Assembly (NCBI GenBank): GCA_045585955.1
Contig: JAZMZK010000003.1
Location: 1-25,784 of the forward strand
Length of the DNA stretch: 25,784 nt
Direction of reading: 5' to 3'
Source of the DNA: SIG78 sp045585955
Lineage (GTDB): Bacteria; Verrucomicrobiota; Lentisphaeria; Victivallales; Victivallaceae
Shown here: positions 7,871 through 15,302 of the stretch, piece by piece
Position numbering within the stretch: the first letter of the stretch is position 1
Layout: every line of letters starts with the position of its first letter
Position numbers and translations under genes: made by a program
The notes under the pieces: generated by a model
Seen by the model: only the letters and a program-made list of their open reading frames with translations
The model's database searches: none
Told to the model about the DNA's origin: nothing

Positions 7871-8923
7871 TTATTTTTTCACGCTTGTCCGGAATCCCCA
7901 ATCCAGCAATTTAGCCGTAAAATCAAAGCAGTTTTGGCGTTTGGCAAAACCGGTAACTACACCTGCCAAACGCTTGCCGTTACGGCGGCAGCTGAATGCC
8001 AGACAGTTGCCGGCGGCATTGGTATAGCCGGTTTTCAGCCCTTCCATGCCCTTGATGCTGTTCAGAAGCCGGTTACCGTTGCGGATAATACCGTATGGAG
8101 TGTTGGCTTCTTTGAGCGAGGTGTATTTTAGAATGATCGGATAATCGTAAATACGGTCTATGAGTTTGATCATATCCAGACAGCTTGCTGTATTCATTAA
8201 AGTCTGCTCCGGAGTTTTGCCGTAAATCGGCAGACCATTGGCGTTGTAAAACCGGCAGTTGCTCATACCGGCGAGGTAGGCATTGCGATTCATTTTTCTG
8301 ATAAAAATACTGTTTTCGCCATTGCCGAAATATTCGGATATAAGGTATGCTGCATCATTTGCGCTGCGGAGCATGGCATAGATAAAAAGATCATTAAGCG
8401 GTATTTTTTCACCGGGTTTCAGATTCATTTTTACCTTATCAGCACTGGCGGCTTCCTGCGACACGGTTACTCTGGTTCTCAGCGAGATATCTTCATTTTT
8501 TTCCATTTCTTCAAAAGCCGTGTAGATAGTCAAAAGTTTGGTCAGCGATGCTATCGGTACAGGTTTTTGACTATTTTGCTGCCATAAGACTTTGCGGCTG
8601 TCGAGATCAACTAAAATGCCAGCGGTGTAACGGTATTGGGCAAATGCTTTCGGCAGTTTTCTGGCGCTGGAAAAATCGAATGGAACATTTTTGTTAAAAG
8701 ATTTGGCACGCTTAAAGCGGTACTTTTTTTCCGGCGGAGGCGGCGGCGCAGGCAGGGCAGGTGTTTGGACTGCTGCGGTTTGAACATCGGGCAAAATCGG
8801 TTGTTCGGTTTTCCGATTGATTTTTTCTCTTTCCGAACTGCGGGTGGCAACGGTTATACCTATCGCCAGCACAGCAATAAAAATCATCAGACAAACTGTC
8901 AGGGCAATTACTTTTTCTCTCAT
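7871..8923 (-). CDS. D-alanyl-D-alanine carboxypeptidase, S11 family (PBP5/6 type)
   Basis: A 350-residue serine peptidase that trims the terminal D-Ala from peptidoglycan stem peptides outside the cytoplasmic membrane. The three penicillin-binding motifs are present in order: SLTK (126-129, nucleophile Ser126), SAN (187-189) and KTG (297-299). Residues 5-27 form an N-terminal membrane anchor or signal. A Pro-rich linker (about 53-64) and a basic stretch separate it from the catalytic domain. The usual PBP5 C-terminal beta domain and amphipathic anchor are absent, so the N-terminal helix probably tethers the enzyme. It is a single gene with a short GGA motif ahead of the ATG and converges with rhaB. 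Confidence 0.92.
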   Translation of the reverse strand: MREKVIALTVCLMIFIAVLAIGITVATRSSEREKINRKTEQPILPDVQTAAVQTPALPAPPPPPEKKYRFKRAKSFNKNVPFDFSSARKLPKAFAQYRYTAGILVDLDSRKVLWQQNSQKPVPIASLTKLLTIYTAFEEMEKNEDISLRTRVTVSQEAASADKVKMNLKPGEKIPLNDLFIYAMLRSANDAAYLISEYFGNGENSIFIRKMNRNAYLAGMSNCRFYNANGLPIYGKTPEQTLMNTASCLDMIKLIDRIYDYPIILKYTSLKEANTPYGIIRNGNRLLNSIKGMEGLKTGYTNAAGNCLAFSCRRNGKRLAGVVTGFAKRQNCFDFTAKLLDWGFRTSVKK

Positions 8924-9026
8924 AAAAATCCGGCAGATTAAAGATTTTCTTCCATTATATCAGGAATAATATAACACAAAACATATTACTTTGCACTTTT
9001 GCAAGAGATTTTTTAATGATTTTTGT

Positions 9027-9055
9027 TTGTATTTATGGGATCGGAGGGTTATATT
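9027..9055 (+). promoter_or_regulatory. Candidate promoter for the glycosyltransferase-pyrC operon
   Basis: TTGTAT (9027-9032), a 17-bp spacer and TATATT (9050-9055, five of six to consensus) lie in the divergent gap between the carboxypeptidase and glycosyltransferase genes. The -35 match is weak. If used, transcription would start near 9062, which would disable the short ORF at 9057. Confidence 0.3.
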
Positions 9056-9056
9056 T

Positions 9057-9125
9057 ATGCACTGTTTATTGAAAATGATATTTGAGAGATTCTATGAAGT
9101 TATTGCTGGTGCTGGCTCGTTTTGA
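9057..9125 (+). CDS. Possible 22-codon leader ORF overlapping the glycosyltransferase start
   Basis: ATG at 9057 is preceded at 8 nt by GGAGGG (9043-9048), the best Shine-Dalgarno in this gap. It opens a 22-codon frame (begins MHCLLKMIFERF) that ends at TGA 9123-9125, 29 bases past the downstream start in another frame. It could translationally couple or regulate the glycosyltransferase gene, whose own ribosome binding site is weak. No homology is recognised and it may be chance. Confidence 0.25.
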   Translation: MHCLLKMIFERFYEVIAGAGSF

Positions 9126-10359
9126 CCGGCATAAATGGGATGCGATTACCGATCAGGCATGGAATATTGCCCGCTTGCTGACTGCCTCCGGGCAGGCGCA
9201 GTGCGTTATTGCAGCGGTAAGAGGCAGAGAGGAACCGGCGTTGGAGGTGGTAAAAAATGTATCGATCCGCCGTTTTTCGCCGCGTTTGTCCCGTTGGAAG
9301 TTTTTGCGGAAAAAACCGGCAGTCTGCTGTTCAGAAGATAACGCTGATTTGCCGGGGCTGGAAATATTTTTGCAGAAAAATCATTTCGATATCATACATG
9401 TAATGACTCCGGGCAGAATTTGCCGTGCGGTTGCAGAAATAGCATCACGGCGCAACATGCCCTGTTTGGTAACTTGCCGCAGTAATGAATTTAAGCCGCT
9501 TGATGCTTTCAAAAAATCCGGCGTATTTGCGGAGCTGACCGCTGATTTCAGCAAGGCGATCAATGAATACGCACCGGCTTTGAAAAGTGTGGATCGGATT
9601 TTTTGCACCGATCATGCTTTGCGCCGGGCTTTGGCAGGCGAGCTGGGCGACCGGCAGCTTATCTATTGGCAGCCGGGGGTGGATTGGGAATATTTTGCCA
9701 AACCATCATCGGTGGATTTTCGTAAAGAATACCAGCTTCCGGCAAACTGTATGCTGCTTTTATCGGTGGGAGAAATCGCCGCCGGGAAAAATCAAAAAAT
9801 GCTTTTGGAGATCATATTGCTCCTCAACCGCCGGGGCTGGAATTGTAAACTTCTGGTGTTGGGCTGGACGGCTGATGGAGAGTATTTCAAGCAGTTTGAG
9901 TCTTATATAAACGAACACAAACTTTCCGGTATGGTAAAGATAATTCCGGGGTTGCCGCCGGGTGATGAAAGGTTCAAGGCGGCATATCAGGCGGCATCGC
10001 TGGTGCTGTTGCCGTCGCGCTACGAAGTATCGGCAACTGCTGTATTGGAAGCCTGGGCTGCAGGCGTTCCGGTGGTGGCATCCCCGGTTGGTTCTGGCGG
10101 GGAAATAATAACTGATAAAGTCAATGGCAGGTTGGCATCTGCCCGATATTTTCAGGATTGGGTAAAGTGCTGTGAAGAACTGTTGGATGAACGCAACCGC
10201 TCTGCGTTGGAAAAAATGCGATCAGCGGCACGCTCTGAAGCCAGAAAATACCGTTGGCAGGAACGGTTGAAAGAACTTATGGATATTTATAATGAAGTAA
10301 TAACATTAAATAAATGTAACAATGATCAACATAATATAAACAGGGAAGAGTGCTTATGA
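9094..10359 (+). CDS. Glycosyltransferase family 4 (GT-B fold)
   Basis: A 421-residue cytoplasmic or membrane-associated GT-B glycosyltransferase. The C-terminal half carries the nucleotide-sugar-binding pattern of GT4 enzymes: LLSVGEIAAGKNQ (start of the donor domain), then LLPSRYEVSATAVLEAWAAGVPVVASPVG-type sequence with the E-x7-E pair and GGEIITDKVNG. The N-terminal half begins MKLLLVLARFDRHKWDA, a typical first Rossmann strand, and contains FDIIHVMTPG. The start at ATG 9094 is preferred to the in-frame TTG 9082. Its stop overlaps the pyrC start by 4 bases (ATGA, 10356-10359). Acceptor and donor sugars cannot be inferred, and no other glycan genes are adjacent. Confidence 0.88.
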   Translation: MKLLLVLARFDRHKWDAITDQAWNIARLLTASGQAQCVIAAVRGREEPALEVVKNVSIRRFSPRLSRWKFLRKKPAVCCSEDNADLPGLEIFLQKNHFDIIHVMTPGRICRAVAEIASRRNMPCLVTCRSNEFKPLDAFKKSGVFAELTADFSKAINEYAPALKSVDRIFCTDHALRRALAGELGDRQLIYWQPGVDWEYFAKPSSVDFRKEYQLPANCMLLLSVGEIAAGKNQKMLLEIILLLNRRGWNCKLLVLGWTADGEYFKQFESYINEHKLSGMVKIIPGLPPGDERFKAAYQAASLVLLPSRYEVSATAVLEAWAAGVPVVASPVGSGGEIITDKVNGRLASARYFQDWVKCCEELLDERNRSALEKMRSAARSEARKYRWQERLKELMDIYNEVITLNKCNNDQHNINREECL

Positions 10360-11627
10360 AAGAGTATCTTTTGAAAAATGTCCGTTTGATCGATCCGGCT
10401 CGGAAGATCGATCAGGTTTGTGATCTGGGGGTTGCCGGTAATCAGATGTGCGACCCCGCTGAATTGAAAAATCCGGAAGTAATTGACTTGACCGGCAAAG
10501 TCGCCGCCCCCGGTTTTATCGACTTGCATGTGCATTTGCGTCAGCCGGGCAATAATGCTGCTGAAACTATTGCCAGCGGCACAGCGGCTGCGGCGGCGGG
10601 CGGTTTTACCGCAGTTGTGGCAATGCCCAACACCAGTCCCGCAGCCGATACCCCCGGAGCCATTGAGTATTTGCGCAGTATTGCCAACAGCAAAGGCGTG
10701 GTGCGGGTGCTGGCATCCGGTTGTATGACCAAGAATCTCGCTGGCGAAGAAATGGCACCCATCGGCGGACTTAAAAGTGCCGGAGTTGTGGCGTTGACCG
10801 ACGATGGCAAATGCATCCAAAATAGTGCCCTGATGCGGCATGTTATGGAATACGCCAAGAGCTTTGAACTGCCCATTATGGATCATTGTGAAGAAAAGAA
10901 TATGGCAGCCGGCGGCGTTATGCACGAAGGTCAGTGGTCGGTTCTGCTGGGCTTCAAAGGTATGTCTGCTTTGGCTGAAGAGTTGATCGTTGCCCGTGAT
11001 ATCATGCTTGCCCGTGCCATCGACTGGCATGTACATTTGCAGCACTTGAGCACCGCCGAAAGCGTGCGTATGGTGCGTGATGCCCGCAAACGCAACATCA
11101 AAGTTACCGCCGAAGCTACTCCACATCATATAGCCTTGACCGATGAGTGCATCAAGAGCTTTGATACCAACTACAAGATGAATCCGCCGCTGCGTTCGGA
11201 AGCTGACCGGCAGGCGTTGCTGGAAGGTCTTGCCGATGATACCATTACTGTTATCGCCACCGACCACGCCCCCCATACGGCAACCAGCAAAACGGTGGAG
11301 TTTGACTATGCGCCCTTCGGCATCATCGGTCTGGAAACTGCTGTACCGGTAACGCTTACAGAATTGGTACATACCGGAGTATTGACTCTGCCCCAGTGGG
11401 TAGCTAAATTCACCACCGGCCCGGCGGATGTGCTGTTGATGAAAGATTATAATTTAGCCAACGGCAAAGCAGCTGATATAACGGTCATCGACCCCGAGCT
11501 TGAATTTACCGTGGATAAAAACACATTCCGCTCCCAGAGCCGTAACACCCCGTTTGACGGCAAAAAATGCAAGGGCAAAGCCGTGGGCACCATGGTTGAC
11601 GGTGTGTGGGTCTACCGTGAATTCTGA
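10356..11627 (+). CDS. pyrC: Dihydroorotase, class I (PyrC)
   Basis: A 423-residue zinc amidohydrolase that cyclises N-carbamoyl-L-aspartate to dihydroorotate in pyrimidine synthesis. Motifs: DLHVHLRQPG (His58/His60), MPNT, LTDDGK (Asp149/150 region, the class I bridging Asp in place of carboxylated Lys), DHCEE (His177), LQHLST (His229 region) and ATDHAPH (Asp303). Length fits class I enzymes. An in-frame GTG exists at 10350, but ATG 10356 follows AGGGAAGAG at the right distance. It is translationally coupled to the glycosyltransferase by an ATGA overlap and followed after 3 nt by the HemW-like gene. Confidence 0.95.
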   Translation: MKEYLLKNVRLIDPARKIDQVCDLGVAGNQMCDPAELKNPEVIDLTGKVAAPGFIDLHVHLRQPGNNAAETIASGTAAAAAGGFTAVVAMPNTSPAADTPGAIEYLRSIANSKGVVRVLASGCMTKNLAGEEMAPIGGLKSAGVVALTDDGKCIQNSALMRHVMEYAKSFELPIMDHCEEKNMAAGGVMHEGQWSVLLGFKGMSALAEELIVARDIMLARAIDWHVHLQHLSTAESVRMVRDARKRNIKVTAEATPHHIALTDECIKSFDTNYKMNPPLRSEADRQALLEGLADDTITVIATDHAPHTATSKTVEFDYAPFGIIGLETAVPVTLTELVHTGVLTLPQWVAKFTTGPADVLLMKDYNLANGKAADITVIDPELEFTVDKNTFRSQSRNTPFDGKKCKGKAVGTMVDGVWVYREF

Positions 11628-11630
11628 TCT

Positions 11631-12764
11631 ATGCGTTTGATTCCGGAAAAGTGCTGGCACAATTTGTATATACATATACCATTTTGTGTCAGCAAGTGCG
11701 GCTATTGTGCGTTTTATTCGGAAACTCAATGCGGTTCGGCGATACGGAAAAATTATCTTGCTGCGGTAAAGGATTTTTTGCAGCAGCAGGAATTTTCCGT
11801 ACCGCTCAAAACAGTTTACATCGGCGGCGGTACTCCCAATTTCCTGACTGCCGAAGAAATGGCAGAACTCTTTGAGTTTGTGTATAAGATCGTACCGCTG
11901 GCAAATGACTGCGAAGTAAGTAGCGAACTCAATCCGGAGCTGTTGACCGTCGATAAGATGTCGGTTTTGAATGAATATGCTACCCGTTTGAGTTTGGGCG
12001 TGCAGAGTTTTGACGAAAGCGTCCGGAATTTGCTCATGCGTAAATGCAGCAGCGAACACTTGCAAAAAGCCCTCAAACTTCTGGAAAAACGCCGTGCCCG
12101 GCATTTCAATATAGATTTGATCTACGGTGTGGCTGGCGTTCCGGAAAAGGTTTTGGCAGAGGATCTGCGATTGGCGGTGGAGCATGGAGCCGATCACTTA
12201 TCGTGCTACTCGCTGACCGCCGAAGAAAACAGCCGTTTGGGTTTGAATTCGCCGGTGGCAGATAACAGCGAAGCGGCAGATTGCTGGTTGTTTATCGGCG
12301 AAAAACTCTCTGAATACGGCATAAACCGCTACGAAATCTCCAACTACGCAAAGAGTGATGCTCATTGCCGACACAATGTAAATGTGTGGCGGGGCGATAC
12401 TTTGCTGGGGGCAGGGGCGGCGGCAGCCGGATTCAACGGTGTTGACCGCTATAATTTTGCGGAAAGCATAGATGATTTTATTGCCGGAACAGCTCCGGAG
12501 TTTGACCGCATAACTCCAAATCAGAGGTTGTTGGAGATTTTTGCAGTCAATTTGCGGACTGTTGAAGGTTGGCAGAAAAATATTTGGGAGAAACTTTATC
12601 CCGGCAGTTGGGATAAAATGTATAAAATGTGTAAAAACTGTGCCGCAGAAAATCCGGCGTGGTGGTGTTTGGAAAATGATCATATAGCATTGACCCAAGC
12701 CGGATTGCTTTTCTGGGACGATGCGGCAATGGATGTATTGAGTTGGGATGAAGAGTTATTATGA
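11631..12764 (+). CDS. hemW: HemW-like radical SAM protein
   Basis: A 377-residue radical SAM enzyme of the HemN/HemW family. The [4Fe-4S] motif CVSKCGYC (Cys19, Cys23, Cys26) has no fourth Cys at the position typical of true HemN coproporphyrinogen dehydrogenase, which favours HemW, a proposed heme chaperone. Further family features are YIGGGTPNFL, SLGVQSFDESV, FNIDLIYGV and HCRHNVNVWRGD, the last corresponding to the HNxxYW-like heme-associated motif. The C-terminal HemN domain is present. It starts 3 nt after pyrC without a clear ribosome binding site, so coupling is likely. Its stop overlaps the MFS start (ATGA, 12761-12764). Confidence 0.9.
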   Translation: MRLIPEKCWHNLYIHIPFCVSKCGYCAFYSETQCGSAIRKNYLAAVKDFLQQQEFSVPLKTVYIGGGTPNFLTAEEMAELFEFVYKIVPLANDCEVSSELNPELLTVDKMSVLNEYATRLSLGVQSFDESVRNLLMRKCSSEHLQKALKLLEKRRARHFNIDLIYGVAGVPEKVLAEDLRLAVEHGADHLSCYSLTAEENSRLGLNSPVADNSEAADCWLFIGEKLSEYGINRYEISNYAKSDAHCRHNVNVWRGDTLLGAGAAAAGFNGVDRYNFAESIDDFIAGTAPEFDRITPNQRLLEIFAVNLRTVEGWQKNIWEKLYPGSWDKMYKMCKNCAAENPAWWCLENDHIALTQAGLLFWDDAAMDVLSWDEELL

Positions 12765-13972
12765 AGTTCGGCAGATTTGATTATGCGGCGTTTTTGCTTT
12801 TTATGGCATACGCCGTTTGTTCGTTGATCATACCCGTAGTGCTGGTGGAAGTGGCACAGGATCTGAATTTTGATCTGGATAAAGGCGGCATGTCCGCCGG
12901 CGGTATATTGCAAGCGGGTCGCAGTGCGACCATGGTGGGGGCAATGTTTGTTTGCAGTATGCTTGCCTGCCGCTTCGGCTTGCGTAAATCGCTGGCGATG
13001 GCGGCGATTTTTATGTCGGTGGGGATCTTGCTGGCGGCATTCAGTCAATGGTACTGGATGCTGCTGGTGGTGCTGATCATTGCCGGTATCGGCGAAGGAT
13101 TGGTGGAAGGGCTGGCAACCCCTTTTATCGGCGAACTGCACAAAGATAATGAGCCGGGCAGATATATGAATTTTTCTCACGGCTTCTGGTCGGTGGGGAT
13201 TTTTGGCTGCATACCGCTGTTGGGCTGGCTTTTGAGCTGCAATGTGTCGTGGCGGATACTTTGCGTGATCGTGGCGGCAGGGGCGTTGATCCCGGCAGTG
13301 ATGCTCTTTATCCGGGGTAAGAAAAGGATCAGCCAACTGGAAGGTATCGGCAGATTTGATGCTCCTGGGGCGTTGAAAAAGGCGTGGAATATTGTAAAAT
13401 GCAAACAGTTCTGGCTCTTCTTTTTTGCTATGTTCGTTGCGGGGGGCGGTGAGTTCGGAGCCACATTCTGGTGTGCATCGCTTTTGCGTTTGGAATACAA
13501 CGCTTCGCCATTAGTGGGCGGCTTGGCAACGGCAGTATTTTCGGCGGGCATGATGATCGGCAGAACCGGCAGCGGTATCTTGATAAGTCAGAAAAATCTT
13601 CCGCACTTGATAATGATTTCGGCAGTAGCCGGAGCGATTTTATCCTGCTTATTTGTGGTTATGGGCAGCATGGCAGGAGTAATGGTGCTGCTGTTTTTTG
13701 TCGGGTTGGCAAGTGCACCATTCTGGCCCAGCGTGCAGAGTTACACTGTTGACCGGTTGGATCATCTGGACAGTACCACATTGTATATCCTGTTATCCTG
13801 TGCCGGGGTGCCCGGCTGCGGATTTTTAAGTATGGTAATGGGCAAAGCCGGGGATTTATGGGGTTTAAGGATGGCATTTCTGGCGATCCCGGTATGTTAT
13901 GTGATTTTGGCTGGCTTGATAGCTTACGATTACTACATCTGCAAAGGCAGAAAAAAGATGCAGTCCAAGTAG
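12761..13972 (+). CDS. MFS family transporter
   Basis: A 403-residue inner-membrane protein with about 12 hydrophobic segments in two halves, separated by a central basic loop around residues 190-215. The loop between TM2 and TM3 contains RFGLRKSLAM, the usual MFS A-type position, and the second half has the equivalent IGRTGSGIL. HGFWSVGIFGCIPLLGW and GEGLVEGLATPFIGEL recall sugar-porter-like MFS proteins, but the substrate is unknown. It is the last gene of the glycosyltransferase-pyrC-hemW operon. The gene ends only 14 nt before the 9-bp tandem repeat at 13987, so the island boundary is right at its 3' end. Confidence 0.9.
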   Translation: MKFGRFDYAAFLLFMAYAVCSLIIPVVLVEVAQDLNFDLDKGGMSAGGILQAGRSATMVGAMFVCSMLACRFGLRKSLAMAAIFMSVGILLAAFSQWYWMLLVVLIIAGIGEGLVEGLATPFIGELHKDNEPGRYMNFSHGFWSVGIFGCIPLLGWLLSCNVSWRILCVIVAAGALIPAVMLFIRGKKRISQLEGIGRFDAPGALKKAWNIVKCKQFWLFFFAMFVAGGGEFGATFWCASLLRLEYNASPLVGGLATAVFSAGMMIGRTGSGILISQKNLPHLIMISAVAGAILSCLFVVMGSMAGVMVLLFFVGLASAPFWPSVQSYTVDRLDHLDSTTLYILLSCAGVPGCGFLSMVMGKAGDLWGLRMAFLAIPVCYVILAGLIAYDYYICKGRKKMQSK

Positions 13973-13986
13973 AAAACGGACAACTC

Positions 13987-14121
13987 GGACAGGTTGGACA
14001 GGTCGGACAGGTCGGACAGGTCGGGCAGGTCGGACAGGTCGGACAGGTCGGACAGGTCGGGCAGGTCGGACAGGTCGGACAGGTCGGACAGGTCGGACAG
14101 GTCGGACAGGTCGGACAGGTC
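13987..14121. repeat. 15-copy 9-bp tandem repeat (unit GGACAGGTC)
   Basis: Fifteen consecutive 9-bp units run without interruption. The first ends in T (GGACAGGTT), units 5 and 9 read GGGCAGGTC, and the rest are identical. Because the unit is a multiple of three, several frames remain open: (GQV)n on the plus strand, (PTC)n or (RPV)n on the minus strand. The (PTC)n frame is continuous with the polyvalent fragment coming from 15881. Near-identity of the units shows recent expansion or active homogenisation. Confidence 0.97.
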
Positions 14122-14181
14122 GGATCGCCGTTGTCATCAACGACTTTGCTGTCAGCAAACCACCGCTTGAAGTTGGGATTA

Positions 14182-14257
14182 TCCGTTACATTCCGTTCAT
14201 TTCCGTTAAAATCCGTTCCATCCCCACTGACCGAAAACCGGAAATTATTTGCATTTT
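14182..14257 (-). repeat. Composite RFSVS box, copy 1 (with four TCCGTT decamers)
   Basis: TCCGTT occurs at 14182, 14192, 14202 and 14212, exactly 10 bp apart on the plus strand. Fourteen bases after the last start comes ACTGACCGAAAACCGGAAAT (about 14226-14246), which encodes NFRFSVS on the minus strand. The similarity to copy 2 continues through TTTGCATTTT to 14257. Confidence 0.85.
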
Positions 14258-14372
14258 CAGAAGTTTGTGGTATAGTAGTTGCAGCCGGAAGAGCAGAAAA
14301 TCTGCCTGCTGCCCCCTTTTGGGTAATGATGGGATCTGGCAGTCCATCCCGGTCAATACTTTCTACAAACCC

Positions 14373-14440
14373 ATTCCGTTCATTTTCGTTAAAATCCGTT
14401 CTATCCCCACTGACCGAAAACCGGAAATTATTTGCATTTT
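14373..14440 (-). repeat. Composite RFSVS box, copy 2 (three decamers)
   Basis: TCCGTT at 14375, the variant TTCGTT at 14385 and TCCGTT at 14395 keep the 10-bp step. The NFRFSVS-encoding part is at 14409-14429, at the same 14-bp offset as in copy 1. It is 183 bp from copy 1 and in the same frame. Confidence 0.85.
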
Positions 14441-14587
14441 TTTTATCATCCGGCTTGTAATTCAATTCCTGGGCTATTATATTACGATAGAACTCGGAAG
14501 CATTCCTGTATTTCCGGCTCGTAATATCGAGTGCTGCATCAGTCTGTTGGCTTCCGAGTTTTATTATTTCTTCTTCGGTAAAAACCG

Positions 14588-14612
14588 GACTGACCGAAAA
14601 CCGGAAATTATC
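14588..14612 (-). repeat. RFSVS box, short form, copy 3
   Basis: GGACTGACCGAAAACCGGAA-type sequence encodes NFRFSVS at 14589-14609 (minus strand), but the decamer part is missing. Instead the frame continues with PVFTEEE. It shares this flank type (PVxT) with the copy at 15278. Confidence 0.8.
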
Positions 14613-14993
14613 TTTTTTACGATTTTTTATTTTTGCACTTGCATTTTTAATTTTTTGAATTAACTTATCGCATCCGTCAAGTGCCGGGGTGTTTGCTTGT
14701 TCATCAAGTCCCCCTTTATCTGGACTTGACGGTTTTTTTATTTCATCAAGTTTCAGAGAATATATCCTATGACCGTGTTCGATAGATTCCTTAACAGTCA
14801 ATCTTGCCTCTGCAAATCCTCTATCTGTGTAAAAAGGAGCCGAAAACCGTTTTATAGAAACAATATTGGGGGCATTATTCCTGTCGGGGCGATCTTCCGT
14901 AAGAACAGCATTAGCAAATAACCTGTCCATGTTTGCTAATGCTTGCAAATCGCCACGCTCAAGAGCTGCAAAATAATCCTCATCAAGTTTTTG

Positions 14994-15069
14994 TCCGTTT
15001 AACTCCGTACCATTCCGTTCATTTCCGTTAAAATCCGTTCCATCCCCACTGACCGAAAACCGGATATTT
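14994..15069 (-). repeat. Composite RFSVS box, copy 4 (five decamers)
   Basis: TCCGTT at 14994, the variant TCCGTA at 15004, and TCCGTT at 15014, 15024 and 15034 form the longest decamer series, all at exact 10-bp steps. The RFSVS codons are at 15048-15062, again 14 bp after the last decamer start. The box is almost identical to copy 1 for about 55 bp. Confidence 0.85.
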
Positions 15070-15277
15070 GGATACTTATTTTTATATTTAAGTCCTAAAA
15101 GATCATCAACAGGCTTGAATTTTTCAAAAAAGCTGCTAAATTTAATAGCAGGTGATCGCCCGGGTAATGCCGCTTTCACCACGCCACCCCGGGAGCTTTC
15201 AGTTTCCGGGTTTATTTTTTCAATATCCAGATCATGAGCTTCGAGCGTATAAAAGACAGCCGACCCGGTATAAACCG

Positions 15278-15302
15278 GACTGACCGAAAACCGGAAATTA
15301 TC
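15278..15302 (-). repeat. RFSVS box, short form, copy 5
   Basis: GGACTGACCGAAAACCGGAA-type sequence encodes NFRFSVS at 15279-15299 and is followed in frame by PVYTGSA. It is the short type, without decamers, and forms the edge of the 324-bp duplicated module. Confidence 0.8.

Noticed and set aside
13659..13986. C-terminal continuation of the polyvalent frame past the tandem repeat
   Set aside because: This part is antisense to the well-supported MFS gene and has a Cys/Pro/Arg-rich composition typical of shadow frames, so I ended the remnant at the repeat.
13987..14121. 9-bp tandem repeat as a CRISPR or integron site
   Set aside because: There are no spacers between units and no integrase gene or attC-like structure is seen.
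13858..14460. Plus-strand open frame with (GQV)n
   Set aside because: Its start is inside the MFS gene in another frame, and it is kept open by the 9-bp repeat. The downstream part is antisense to the better-supported polyvalent frame.
14182..15302. RFSVS boxes as a CRISPR array
   Set aside because: Spacing is irregular (about 180, 183, 230 and 460 bp), the intervals stay in one coding frame and no cas gene is present.
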